This document shows positions 9,169 to 17,691 of a stretch of DNA of 64,000 nucleotides, piece after piece. This DNA comes from Luteibacter aegosomatissinici (GTDB lineage: Bacteria; Pseudomonadota; Gammaproteobacteria; Xanthomonadales; Rhodanobacteraceae), in assembly GCF_023078495.1 (NCBI RefSeq), contig NZ_CP095742.1, positions 2,852,001 to 2,916,000 of the forward strand, read 5' to 3'. The translations under genes were made by a program, and so were the position numbers. The notes under the pieces are model-generated. The model worked only from the letters and a program-made list of their open reading frames with translations, did no database searches and was not told the DNA's origin. Within the stretch, counting starts at the first letter, position 1, and every line of letters begins with the position of its first letter.

Positions 9169-10911
9169 ATGATAAAAACCATTGCCATCGAGAACGTACG
9201 CGGCATCGGCAGCAAGACCTTCGACCTCGACATCTTCCCCAACAAGCCATCCTTGCTTGTTGCGCCCAACGGCTTTGGCAAAAGTTCGCTTGCTGCCGCG
9301 TTTGCGGCGTTGAAGACGAGGCGCATGGAGCTGCCCAAGGAGCAATGGCACCTGGGCGATGAAGCACTCCCTCCCAAGCTGTCGCTGACGGTCAAGCAAA
9401 AGGGCCCTGTCAAAACACTGGTCGCAGATGGGCAGAGCAACACCATTGCCGGGGCGTTCGACGTCCACGTTGTCTCAAGCCGGCTGCGTGCGAAGGCAAC
9501 CAAGCACAACATGGGTCGCTTCACCACGGCCGTTGCCGCGCTTGAAATCAGCGACCTCATCCTGGTTGCAACCATCCCCGAAAAGGCTAAGCACCTCTAC
9601 AGCTCAACGTCCATACGGGCCCGCTTCGGAAACGCCGGCAAGGCGCTGCGAAAGGTCGATGACATCCTTTCCAACCCGGGTCTTGCCGATGGCTTCACCG
9701 ACCTTTGCCCGGTGATGGACAAGGCCGACGGTGTGCGCATGGGTGCCGAGATTACGGGGTTGATGGATGCACTGACCAACGCCACCGGGACGGCAGATGA
9801 CATCCGCACGTGGGCCGAACTGACGCTTGCGCCTCGCTTCGAGGTCATTCCTCCGCTTTCAGCGGTGGCCGACTTCATCGAGCCGCATGCAGCCACTGGC
9901 GACCGGCGCATCGACGCACTCCTGTCCGCCCTGCAGGTCACGTTGACGTACCTTGACGACAGGAAAGCATTCAAGGCGGCCTGCAAGTACCTTTCGTACC
10001 TTGACGAAAAGCAGGGGTACCAGGACGTCATCAACGCCTTTGGAGCCACGTGGAAGGAAGTACGCCCAAGGGAACACAAACGAAGCCTCGTCGTGTCGTT
10101 CCCGGCCGCGATGCACATCTCCAACGGCCAGCGTGACTCGCTTTGTTTCGCGGCGGAGCTGCGGAAAATTGAGCGCAGCATCGGTTCAAAGGACGTCATC
10201 GTCGTTATCGACGAGGTGTTTGACTATCTCGATGACGCTAACCTCGTGGCCGTGCAGTACTACATCCTGCGTCTTATCGACCGGGTCAAGGAAAAGGGCC
10301 GGAACATCTACCCCCTCATCCTCACCCACCTCAATCCCTACTATTTCCGCCACTTCTCGTTTCCGAAGCCGAAGGTCTATTTCCTCAAGAAATCCAAACC
10401 CTCCATTGGCAAGGAGTTCCGCCTGCTGCTTCTAAAGCGCGAAGATCCGTCCATCGAAAAGGACATCGGACGCCACTTTCTGCACTACGACCCGGTCGAC
10501 GTCGACATCCGGCCCCAGATGAAGGCGGTTGGGCTGAAGGAAGCCTGGGGACAGTCCGCCGTCTTTCGTGCCCACATCGAGGCGGAATGGGAAAAATACG
10601 TCAAACAAGCCGACAACTACGACCCATTTGCGGTCTGCTGCCATGTCCGGGTCACCATCGAGCGTCATGCCTATGATGCACTTCCGGACGAGGCCAGAAA
10701 AACCACGTTCCTCGGCACCTGGAAGACCCGAAACAAGCTCGAATACGCAGCGTCCCAGGGGGTCGTGGTCGATGACACCCTTTACCTCCTCGGTCTCATC
10801 TACAACGACGGGATGCACGTCAACGAGAGCGTGGACGAGAGCAGTCCCATCGTCTCCAAGCTCGAGAACCTGACAGTCCGTCACATGCTCCTGCAGAGCC
10901 TAAAAGCCTGA
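9169..10911 (+). CDS. Standalone SMC/RecF-like AAA ATPase, possible defence protein
   Basis: A 580-residue protein with an ABC/SMC-type ATPase split across its length: Walker A VAPNGFGKSS (residues 31-40), a signature-like ISNGQRDSL (about 317-325) and Walker B VIVVIDEV with the following D-loop-like DYLDDAN (343-357). The middle has no long coiled coil. The C-terminal ~130 residues, ending in NDGMHVNESVDESSPIVSKL, form a separate domain I cannot name. AAGGACG sits 1 bp before the ATG at 9169, favouring it over an upstream TTG. Single-gene ATPases of this shape often serve anti-phage or DNA-damage functions; no nuclease partner is adjacent. ATPase fold sure, role inferred. Confidence 0.82.
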   Translation: MIKTIAIENVRGIGSKTFDLDIFPNKPSLLVAPNGFGKSSLAAAFAALKTRRMELPKEQWHLGDEALPPKLSLTVKQKGPVKTLVADGQSNTIAGAFDVHVVSSRLRAKATKHNMGRFTTAVAALEISDLILVATIPEKAKHLYSSTSIRARFGNAGKALRKVDDILSNPGLADGFTDLCPVMDKADGVRMGAEITGLMDALTNATGTADDIRTWAELTLAPRFEVIPPLSAVADFIEPHAATGDRRIDALLSALQVTLTYLDDRKAFKAACKYLSYLDEKQGYQDVINAFGATWKEVRPREHKRSLVVSFPAAMHISNGQRDSLCFAAELRKIERSIGSKDVIVVIDEVFDYLDDANLVAVQYYILRLIDRVKEKGRNIYPLILTHLNPYYFRHFSFPKPKVYFLKKSKPSIGKEFRLLLLKREDPSIEKDIGRHFLHYDPVDVDIRPQMKAVGLKEAWGQSAVFRAHIEAEWEKYVKQADNYDPFAVCCHVRVTIERHAYDALPDEARKTTFLGTWKTRNKLEYAASQGVVVDDTLYLLGLIYNDGMHVNESVDESSPIVSKLENLTVRHMLLQSLKA

Positions 10912-11012
10912 GCGCCCGCCCTCCAACGCTCAAGACGGGACGCAATGTCGCTCGCCCATTGCGCAAAGGGGGCGAGCGGTTATTCCTGGAGCTCCCTTCC
11001 TGGAGCACCCTC

Positions 11013-11165
11013 ATGGACCACGACACGCTGTTTCCCTTCGCCCGGCGCCTGCGCCCCGGAATGCGGACCTTCCTCTACACCCTTGGGGTCGTCGTCTGGA
11101 CGCTTTTGACCTCAGCCCTCTTCGGGATCGCCGCCGGCCTCGCCCTTCGTTGGGCCAACAGCTGA
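11013..11165 (+). CDS. Small single-span membrane protein
   Basis: A 50-residue ORF with GGAG upstream of the ATG at 11013. A basic N-terminal segment is followed by one long hydrophobic helix (FLYTLGVVVWTLLTSALFG). It lies 101 bp after the ATPase gene. Its last 54 bp overlap, tail to tail, the 3' end of the membrane-protein gene on the other strand. Family unknown. Confidence 0.5.
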   Translation: MDHDTLFPFARRLRPGMRTFLYTLGVVVWTLLTSALFGIAAGLALRWANS

Positions 11166-11699
11166 AGTCGCATCATCAGGGCGCGGTTTCCTCACCCACA
11201 CCCGAATGAGGAACTCTGCGCCGACGGCGGCCCCAACCCCGAAGGCTAGATATCCGACGACGACGAACCAGACCCAGGGCCACGGCTTGAAGGGCAATCC
11301 CCAGGCACGCAGCAAGACGGCAAACATCACCGTTGCCATAGCGACGCCATACATCACGCGGCTGATGTCGTCTTGCTGGCGACGGGCCACCGGCCCGACG
11401 TTGACAAGCGCGAAGAAGACCATCGCGCCGGCTGCAATCGCAAGTTCAGTGGCGATATCCCGCGCGTTGTAGAGCACAGAGGCAAATTCGAGAAGGAAGG
11501 GAGCCTCGGTATCCGGTGTCGCCTTCCCCGGAAGCGCAATCCAGGCAAGAAAGCCAACGATGACCCAGAGCGCAGCCTGCGAGACCACGGCGAGGGCCTG
11601 GTCCAGGAGGATCTCCCTCACGGGCCGTGGGCGTCGTTGCTCAGACCACCAGCGACGAACAAGGGAATGGGGCGTTGGCGCGGGTGAGGCGACGTGCAT
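11112..11699 (-). CDS. Four-TM membrane protein of unknown function
   Basis: A 195-residue protein with four predicted spans: around VSQAALWVIVGFLAW, LAIAAGAMVFFALVNVG, YGVAMATVMFAVLL and FVVVGYLAFGVGAAVGAEF. Both termini are charged and presumably cytoplasmic. No enzyme motif is visible. It is transcribed towards the small membrane protein at 11013-11165 with a 54-bp overlap. Confidence 0.7.
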   Translation of the reverse strand: MHVASPAPTPHSLVRRWWSEQRRPRPVREILLDQALAVVSQAALWVIVGFLAWIALPGKATPDTEAPFLLEFASVLYNARDIATELAIAAGAMVFFALVNVGPVARRQQDDISRVMYGVAMATVMFAVLLRAWGLPFKPWPWVWFVVVGYLAFGVGAAVGAEFLIRVWVRKPRPDDATSAVGPTKGEAGGDPEEG

Positions 11700-11765
11700 G
11701 ACTGGCGTCCTTTTGCGGATGATTGCCCCGCGCCGGGGCCCTCTTGCCCCGGCGCACTGGTTCGC

Positions 11766-12563
11766 TCAGGCCGCGCGGTAGCGCTGGGCCACTTCCTTCT
11801 TCGACAGGTGCTCGGCCATGCCGAGACGGTGCTGGTCATAGGCGAGGTACATCTCCTCGTCGTGGAGCGGCGGGATGGTCACCACCTCCCCCCGGTCAAA
11901 CCCGAGAAGGGCGGCGTCGACGAGATCGGCCGTTTCCATGACCATGCCCGGAAGCGCGGTGTCGACATCAATGCCGGCCTTGTCCCAGATTTCCGACTTC
12001 GTGGCGCCCGGGAGAACGGCCTGGATGCGCACGTTGGTGTCTTTGAGGTGGAGGGCAACGCCGCGCGTGAGGTTCAAAAGGTGCGCCTTCGATCCACTGT
12101 AGAGTCCTTCGAGAATTTCCGGTGCGAGGGCGAGAACCGAGGCGATGTTGATGACGCCGCCCCTGTTGCGGGCAAGAAAGCGCTTGATGGCCGAGGCCGT
12201 GAGCACGGATGGGGCGGTGACGTTGACCGCAATGAGCTCCGCGATGGCAGCGCTGCTGTTTTCGAGCACGCCGCCTTGCAGGGAGATGCCGGCGTTGTTG
12301 ACCAGAAGCGTCAGGGACTCGTCCTCAATCACACGCTGCTCGACGCGGGCGAGGTCCTCGGCCTTCGACAGGTCCGCCTGGAGGATTTCCGCACGGCGAC
12401 CAGTCGCATCCCGCAGGCGGCCGGCAAGTTCCCCAAGGCGGTCTGCCCGCCGGGCAACGAGGATGAGGTCGTAGCCCCGTGCAGCCAGGCGCTCAGCGTA
12501 GACCGCGCCAATGCCGCTTGATGCGCCCGTGACCAGTGCAGTGCCCTTCGATTCGGTGTTCAT
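11766..12563 (-). CDS. SDR-family oxidoreductase, HxlR-linked
   Basis: A 265-residue short-chain dehydrogenase with cofactor motif TGASSGIG, NNAG and catalytic INIASV...YSGSKAHL. The C-terminus ends MAEHLSKKEVAQRYRAA. The ATG at 12563 has AAGGAG 8 bp upstream; the longer open frame beyond it overlaps the divergent regulator and is not coding. It is divergent from an HxlR regulator across 69 bp, an arrangement in which HxlR proteins usually control the enzyme in response to quinones, aldehydes or other electrophiles. Confidence 0.9.
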   Translation of the reverse strand: MNTESKGTALVTGASSGIGAVYAERLAARGYDLILVARRADRLGELAGRLRDATGRRAEILQADLSKAEDLARVEQRVIEDESLTLLVNNAGISLQGGVLENSSAAIAELIAVNVTAPSVLTASAIKRFLARNRGGVINIASVLALAPEILEGLYSGSKAHLLNLTRGVALHLKDTNVRIQAVLPGATKSEIWDKAGIDVDTALPGMVMETADLVDAALLGFDRGEVVTIPPLHDEEMYLAYDQHRLGMAEHLSKKEVAQRYRAA

Positions 12564-12632
12564 GCAACACTCCTTGCTTTGGTTATTGAAGCGTGTGTTG
12601 CGAAACGATAGCGTCGTCACTAGTCTTGTGCA
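12564..12632. promoter_or_regulatory. Divergent SDR/HxlR intergenic control region
   Basis: This 69-bp gap must hold both promoters. It contains the imperfect dyad TTGCGAAACG...TTGTGCAA (12597-12638) and is AT-richer than its surroundings. It is the natural place for the HxlR operator; the exact site cannot be fixed from one sequence. Confidence 0.5.
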
Positions 12633-13091
12633 ATGGACATCGACAAACTTTCGACGGGAACATGCGCCATCTCGCGCGGGCTCGCGCTCGTCGGCGACAC
12701 CTGGAGCGCCCTCATCTTGCGTGATGCAGGTCGTGGCATGACGCAATTTGACCAGTTCAGGGTCAGCCTCGGCATTGCGCCGAACATTCTGTCTCGACGG
12801 CTCAAGTCGCTGACGGAGGCAGGCGTCCTCGAAAGGCGCCGCTACAGCGAACGGCCGCCGAGGGACGAGTACGTGCTCACGAACGCCGGCGTGGATTTTC
12901 TTCCTATCCTTGCCGCCATCGGCGAATGGGGGCGCACGCACAACGGCGACGGCGTGCTCGGCCACATCGAGGATGCACACACTGGGGAAACCGTGCAGGC
13001 CATCGTCGTCGACGGACGCACCGGAAAGCGTGCACGGCCCGAAACCTGGCGCGTGGTCATGCCGATGCGACAGGACGACGCTGGCGGGTGA
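12633..13091 (+). CDS. HxlR-family transcriptional regulator
   Basis: A 152-residue winged-helix protein with the HxlR signature: Cys11 in TGTCAISRGLALVGDTWSAL, then RFDQFR-like MTQFDQFRVSLGIAPNILS, RRLKSLTEAGVLER and the wing YSERPPRDEYVLT. The conserved N-terminal Cys is the redox or electrophile sensor in several relatives. It is divergent from the SDR at 11766-12563 and probably regulates that gene and itself. Confidence 0.9.
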   Translation: MDIDKLSTGTCAISRGLALVGDTWSALILRDAGRGMTQFDQFRVSLGIAPNILSRRLKSLTEAGVLERRRYSERPPRDEYVLTNAGVDFLPILAAIGEWGRTHNGDGVLGHIEDAHTGETVQAIVVDGRTGKRARPETWRVVMPMRQDDAGG

Positions 13092-13173
13092 CTCGCAAGG
13101 CTGCAATCATCTTCGCTGAAAGCGAACGAACAAGAATGCTCGCCATGCCTTCTACCCAGCATCGGAAGTGGCG

Positions 13174-13503
13174 TCAGACCGCATGCGTCCTCCCACACCC
13201 CAGACAACTGCGGACGCGGCCAGTCGCTGTTTCCCGCGTGCGCCCCAGCGCACAGCCGCACCGCCTGCAGCACGCAGAGCAACCTCGCTCCCATTTCCGA
13301 AAGCGCCACACCGCTCCCCAATAAAGCAGCACGGCGACGACAGCCCCCATCAGGACTATGAGGTCTTCCACCGGGAAGGCGAGTGTCCCGCGCTGGGCAA
13401 TGTCCCGAAATACGCCCCAGCGAATGCCCACGAGAAGGGTTCCGCTGCCGACGATGGCGGCAGGCAGACACAGGGTCAGGAACATCCGGGTCGGGGCATG
13501 CAT
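13174..13503 (-). CDS. Two-TM membrane protein with Cys-cluster tail
   Basis: A 109-residue protein with GAGAAGAG before the ATG at 13503. Two spans (MFLTLCLPAAIVGSGTLLVG and DLIVLMGAVVAVLLYWGAVW) are followed by a basic cytoplasmic tail with clustered cysteines (CSACCRRCGC, then CLGCG) that could form a zinc ribbon. The 3' end lies opposite non-coding DNA after the HxlR gene. Family not recognised. Confidence 0.6.
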   Translation of the reverse strand: MHAPTRMFLTLCLPAAIVGSGTLLVGIRWGVFRDIAQRGTLAFPVEDLIVLMGAVVAVLLYWGAVWRFRKWERGCSACCRRCGCALGRTRETATGRVRSCLGCGRTHAV

Positions 13504-13742
13504 GGACTCTTCTCGCAAACGGGGACACGCTGCCTTGCCGGGGACCGTGGACCCACCCGACCCTGTCTCGCGGCGTCTCGCCGCTGACAAGCACTCCGCT
13601 TGGGCGCTCCATCGCGCTCGGCTGGCTACACGGGATTTTTGCGGACCGCGCCTTCTCAGCCTTGGATGAGGCTGAGGCACATGCGGTAAGGACCGGGGGG
13701 CGCCCGGAAACAGGCTCGCCCGCCCCGGTCAGCGCTTATCGG

Positions 13743-14390
13743 TCAGAGAATCTGGGCGACCTGACTGAGCAGCGCGCCCCCATACCCATCGACCTGCAGA
13801 TACGTGCCATCGGTGCCCGATGCGCCAACGCCCGTCACCTTGCCACGCACAAAGGTGTCGGCAGCCGTGCCATTGACGACTGCGGAGATGGTATAGACCC
13901 CATCGTCCATCTTCGTCCCATCGTCGGACTTGCCATCCCATGTGAAATTCGCAAGCCCTGCCTGGGGTTTGTCGAGAGGGATGGTGCGGACGACATTTCC
14001 GTCCTTGTCCTTGACCTGCACATTGACGTTCGCGTTGGCGGTCGGGACATTGACCGCCCCTGTCATGACACCGTCCTTGAGCGTGCCTTTTACAGATGGC
14101 ACGAGTACGTCATGGCCTACCAGACCGGATGCCCGAACGAACTGGTCACCCGTGAGATTCCCCGCCAACGTGTCGAACGATTTCTGAAGCTCCTGGGTAG
14201 CCGTGACCTGCGAGAACTGCGCGAGTTGGGCAACCATCTGCGTCGGGTCGTTCGGCTTCGTTGGGTCCTGGTTGGTCAACTGGGTCACGAGCAACTGCAG
14301 AAAATCGTCCTGGTTGAGCGATTGCTGCTGGAGCTTGCCGGACGAGGACTGGTTCGATGCGGCGTTGCTGTTGCCGACAGGTGTGGTCAT
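13743..14390 (-). CDS. flgD: Flagellar hook-assembly scaffold FlgD (orphan)
   Basis: A 215-residue protein with the conserved FlgD N-terminus (LNQDDFLQLLVTQLTNQDPT, then QMVAQLAQFSQV). A FlgD tudor/FnIII-type C-terminal domain follows, including NFTWDGKSDDGTKMDDGVY. FlgD caps the growing hook and is exported by the flagellar type III system. Length is normal and AAGGACC precedes the ATG. No other flagellar gene is nearby, although flgD normally lies in flgBCDEFG, so this is a stray or second copy. Family call secure. Confidence 0.9.
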   Translation of the reverse strand: MTTPVGNSNAASNQSSSGKLQQQSLNQDDFLQLLVTQLTNQDPTKPNDPTQMVAQLAQFSQVTATQELQKSFDTLAGNLTGDQFVRASGLVGHDVLVPSVKGTLKDGVMTGAVNVPTANANVNVQVKDKDGNVVRTIPLDKPQAGLANFTWDGKSDDGTKMDDGVYTISAVVNGTAADTFVRGKVTGVGASGTDGTYLQVDGYGGALLSQVAQIL

Positions 14391-14561
14391 GGGTGGTCCT
14401 TCAATGAGCGGGCGGAGCCCGGCGTCGAACGGGATACCGCCCGGACAACCGGCCAGGGGAAGGGGCGCCTACCTCGCCCCATCTTGTGCGGGGCACTGTC
14501 TCTCCCGCACGCGCATCATAGAGCATTCAGTTTTTGAACCATATAGGCTTAATACCGGCGC

Positions 14562-14906
14562 TCACGACCGCACACGGCCGAGGAGACGGCGCATTGGGAC
14601 CGGGAGCTCCTCCCATTGCCAGTCCTCCCAGCCACTGGTATCGGAAACGCCCATGAGGGCCCGGACGCACGACGGTCGGTTATAGCGCGCAGCGCGCCAG
14701 AGGGGCTCGGCATTTCGCGCGCTGGGGTCACTGACGGGGATCAGCAGGCGAACACAGCCGAGTTTGCCCCGGTGGGCCGCGTGAACGAGGGCCGTGGAAT
14801 GATGGGCCGCCGGGACCACGTCCGGGTGCTTGATGAGGGCTGCCACCGTGGCCGCATCACCGTCCCATGCGGCATCGCAGAGCGCGCGTTGCAATTGCAA
14901 GTCCAT
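14562..14906 (-). CDS. Small ankyrin-repeat protein
   Basis: A 114-residue protein made almost entirely of ankyrin-like units (ALCDAAWDGDAATVAALIKH, ALVHAAHRGKLGCVRLLI, PLWRAARYNRPSCVRALM). The ATG at 14906 has GGAGG about 6 bp upstream, better placed than the ATG at 14918. Larger ankyrin proteins occur at 51.8 and 55.0 kb. A protein-protein interaction role is likely; partner unknown. Confidence 0.75.
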   Translation of the reverse strand: MDLQLQRALCDAAWDGDAATVAALIKHPDVVPAAHHSTALVHAAHRGKLGCVRLLIPVSDPSARNAEPLWRAARYNRPSCVRALMGVSDTSGWEDWQWEELPVPMRRLLGRVRS

Positions 14907-15054
14907 ATGGGCCTCCATGCCCTGAAAAGTGCCCTACTCCTAACAGAGGCCGGACCGCTGTCAAGCGGGCCCGGGGCGCCGTCTTAGCGTCCACATCGCG
15001 GAATCAGGCGTGCTACGGACGGCGGTCCAGCGTCGCGTCTTCTCGTTTGCGGCA

Positions 15055-15918
15055 TCAGGTCCTGCTTGGACACCCCGAGCCAGAGCAGATGAGGCTGGCC
15101 ACGAAAATCGACGAGAGCGTGCCGACGACAAGACCGATGAGGAGCGTGACGGCAAGACCGTGGACCGCCGGGCCACCGAAGAAAAACAGCGCAGCCATGG
15201 TGATTCCCGTAAAGAGGGACGTAATGATGGTGCGCGACAGGGTGCTGTTGATCGAACGGTTGAGGACATCCTCGGGCGTGGCGTTGCGGGATGAGCGGAA
15301 CAGCTCACGGACCCGGTCTAAGACGACGACCTTGTCGTTGATGGAGTAGCCGACAACCGCGAGGACCGAGGCAAGCACGGTGAGGTCGAACTCGCACTGG
15401 GTCAGCGCAAAGATACCGAGGGTCACGAGCACATCGTGGATTTCGGTCACCAGGGCGGCGATGGCAAAGCGCCGCTCAAAGCGGATCCACAGATTACCCA
15501 TGATGCCGATGATGACGAAGATGACCGCATAAATGCCGTCCGAGCGAAGCTCAGCGCCGACCTGTGGACCAACGAAGGACTTGCGAGTCATGACCGCATC
15601 CGGCCGACTCTGCTGGAGGGCAGCCATGGTGTGCGTTGCGAACTCGCTTTGCCCAGACTTGTTGATAACAACATGGTCATCCCTAGGCCGGAGGCGAACC
15701 GTTACCGACCGGGTACCCCCGAGGGCATGCATAAGGCCGCCGTCGAGTCCAGCACTCGTCAGGGCGCGGCGAGAATCGTTCGTTTCGGTCGGCGCGCTTT
15801 AGGCCATGTCGACCGCCACGCCGACAACGACTTCCTAGCCCTGTTTGAAGTCTCGGGCAAGGATGAGCCCTATCGACGCGACCACCAGCAAGAGCGCCAA
15901 CACGACGGGATTTCGCAT
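15055..15918 (-). pseudogene. secF: secF paralogue inactivated by two in-frame stops
   Basis: From ATG 15918 a SecF-type TM1 can be read (RNPVVLALLLVVASIGLILA). It is followed in the same frame by a TAG (about 15837) and a TAA (15799-15801), then continuous SecF sequence to TGA 15055. That sequence includes FVGPQVGAELRSDG, IHDVLVTLGIFALTQCEFDL, VVGYSINDKVVVLDRVRE, NRSINSTLSRTI and FFFGG. No frameshift is needed to read it. SecF is half of the SecDF proton-driven export motor; no secD is adjacent, so this is a dead extra copy. A shortened product starting near 15732 is formally possible. Confidence 0.8.
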
Positions 15919-16149
15919 TGTCCAGTCACGCGGTTACGCGATGGCAGGCGCGGGTTGAGAACGATGCCGTCCGGCGATGCAGATGACGTCGGCGCTGCGG
16001 TGGCTCACGCCACTGCGGACAATGCGCTCAGGGTCACCGGACGGCCCTTGGATCGTAGGCGAGCCGGTGGCGACTCCCTTGGATGAGACTGCTGCACACG
16101 CCGCACGGGGCGGATCGCCGCGCTACCCGCGGACAAAGGGCCATGTGAC

Positions 16150-16326
16150 GTGACCGACGGCATCCCAAATCCGACGTTCCCCATGCGCCCCGCCTTCCTC
16201 GCCGGAATCGATGACTCCGCCCTGTTGCAACAGGTGACCGGCATTGCTCTTGAGTCAGCCCTGCTCCGTGGCGTTGCCGCCCTCCGCTGCCTTGCCCTGC
16301 CCACAGCACTGAAGCCGTCATCGTGA
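16150..16326 (+). CDS. Possible small leader ORF
   Basis: A 58-codon frame from GTG 16150 (internal ATG 16183) ending at TGA 16324-16326, overlapping the GTG at 16323 that opens the membrane-protein remnant. The stop/start overlap suggests former translational coupling. The product has no recognisable motif. Confidence 0.25.
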   Translation: MTDGIPNPTFPMRPAFLAGIDDSALLQQVTGIALESALLRGVAALRCLALPTALKPSS

Positions 16327-16578
16327 GTACAACTGCAGGGCCCTTGCCAGCGGCGCAGTGGAAGCCTCTGAGCTACCTGGTCATCGGGATGACTGGCCTT
16401 GCATTCGTGATCACAGGACAGTGGCCGGGTCGTCCCTTGCGGAGTGCGGGACGTTTCTTGCAGGGCTCGCGTTCAACATCGCGACGGTTAGCTTCTGGTT
16501 TTCGCTGGCATCCTGATCCCCATCACGTTTGAAGTCCGTGCACGTGGCTTTTTCCGGGGTACTTTCCCTCCGCCGTCG
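16323..16578 (+). pseudogene. Remnant of a small membrane protein
   Basis: Reading across two frame changes gives hydrophobic segments LSYLVIGMTGLAFVITG, then FLAGLAFNIATVSFWFSLA, then LIPITFEVRARGFFRGT, ending at TGA about 16578. No single frame holds all three, so this looks like a frameshifted two- or three-span membrane protein. Family unknown. Confidence 0.4.
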
Positions 16579-17416
16579 TGATGACCGGGATGGCCAAAGT
16601 GCGCGCGTCACCTTGCATCCTGTCCAGCACGCTCCACCCCTAACGGCTCTCCCGCCTTCGCCTTGCAAAGGACGGCGTTCGCGCGATCCACTCCGGGTGG
16701 CGAGCGTAGCGCCGCCGGCCAGATCAGATGCGGCGTTTCCGGTTTGCAGGCGCACCTGCCATCAGGACCTTCTTTGCACACCACGCGCGATGCCGCCGAT
16801 GTCGTCTGCAGTGCCCCCCCATCGAGCGGCTTGCGTGGCGGAGTCCTGCCGGCCAGATCACGTCGCGCCGCGTGGACCACTGAACCACCGACCCAGCCTT
16901 CGGTATCGCGTGCGCCACGGGCTGTCGCGAATGAAAAGCGATTGCCAAATGCGGCCGCGTCCGGGCACGTCCGATGCGCACTCGCATCTGCACGCGCCGC
17001 CCCTGACCAACCTTGATTAGGCGCCCTCGAATCGGCGAACGAAAGCTATGCCACACTCAGTCGGTCCGGTGGCTCGTGTCATCGCGCGCCGAACCATGGG
17101 AAAGTTGACGCTTCCCGCTGTGACTGCGTGGTGCTTCAACAGCAGGCTTCGCCTGTCCGAACGGTCGGGGCAGCGTCGCCCAGCCGCAGGTGTACGTGCC
17201 CAAGGTCGCGACACTCCAGGCAGGTGACGGCAGGCGGTCGCGACTCCGTCCGGCCTCCAGGTCCGCTCGCATGGATAAACAATGAAGAAAAGGCAACTGG
17301 TGCCCAGAGTGGGGGCATTTCTTCAGCTTCCACGCCGTCACAGTCCCCAAGGCCGGCAAAACAGGGCGGTCTCGGACGAAAAGCCACGAGCGGATATTCC
17401 CGTGGTCAGCGGCTCG
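16579..17416. other. No supported gene
   Basis: This 838-bp stretch has several overlapping open frames on both strands, but none has a convincing start, ribosome site or recognisable protein. It is probably degraded DNA. Confidence 0.5.
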
Positions 17417-17626
17417 TTAAGCCTTCTTGAGGTAGCAGGCCTTCAGGACCAGTACGCTCTTGCCTTCGCGGCATTCCACCTCGTCTTCGCTATCTGTCAA
17501 GTGAATTCCCTTGAACTGCTTTCCGCGCTTGAGCGTCAGGGATGCACCTTTCACCTTCAAGTCCTTGATGACCAGAACGCTGTCGCCTTCCACAAGCTCG
17601 TTTCCGTTGCTGTCACGTACTGCCAT
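17417..17626 (-). CDS. PhnA/YjdM-type domain protein
   Basis: A 69-residue protein corresponding to the C-terminal PhnA domain (VRDSNGNELVEGDSVLVIKD, LKVKGASLTLKRGKQFKGI, ending KACYLKKA). The usual N-terminal zinc ribbon is absent, as in many short PhnA-like proteins. GAAGAG lies before the ATG at 17626. Despite the name, a role in phosphonate use is unproven for the family. It is separate from the RHH operon upstream. Confidence 0.85.
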   Translation of the reverse strand: MAVRDSNGNELVEGDSVLVIKDLKVKGASLTLKRGKQFKGIHLTDSEDEVECREGKSVLVLKACYLKKA

Positions 17627-17691
17627 GATCTCTTCCCCAAAATAGTGACCACCTGTCCCGCCTGATGGGGCGGGAGCAGAATGCCTTTGGC

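Noticed and set aside
11694-12521. 275-codon plus ORF
   Set aside because: Antisense to an SDR with all catalytic motifs; no ribosome site.
13383-14537. 384-codon plus ORF
   Set aside because: It is antisense to flgD and to the Cys-tail membrane gene, both of which have family motifs or good starts.
15436-16086. 216-codon plus ORF opposite the secF remnant
   Set aside because: The minus strand reads as SecF throughout; the plus product has no family features.
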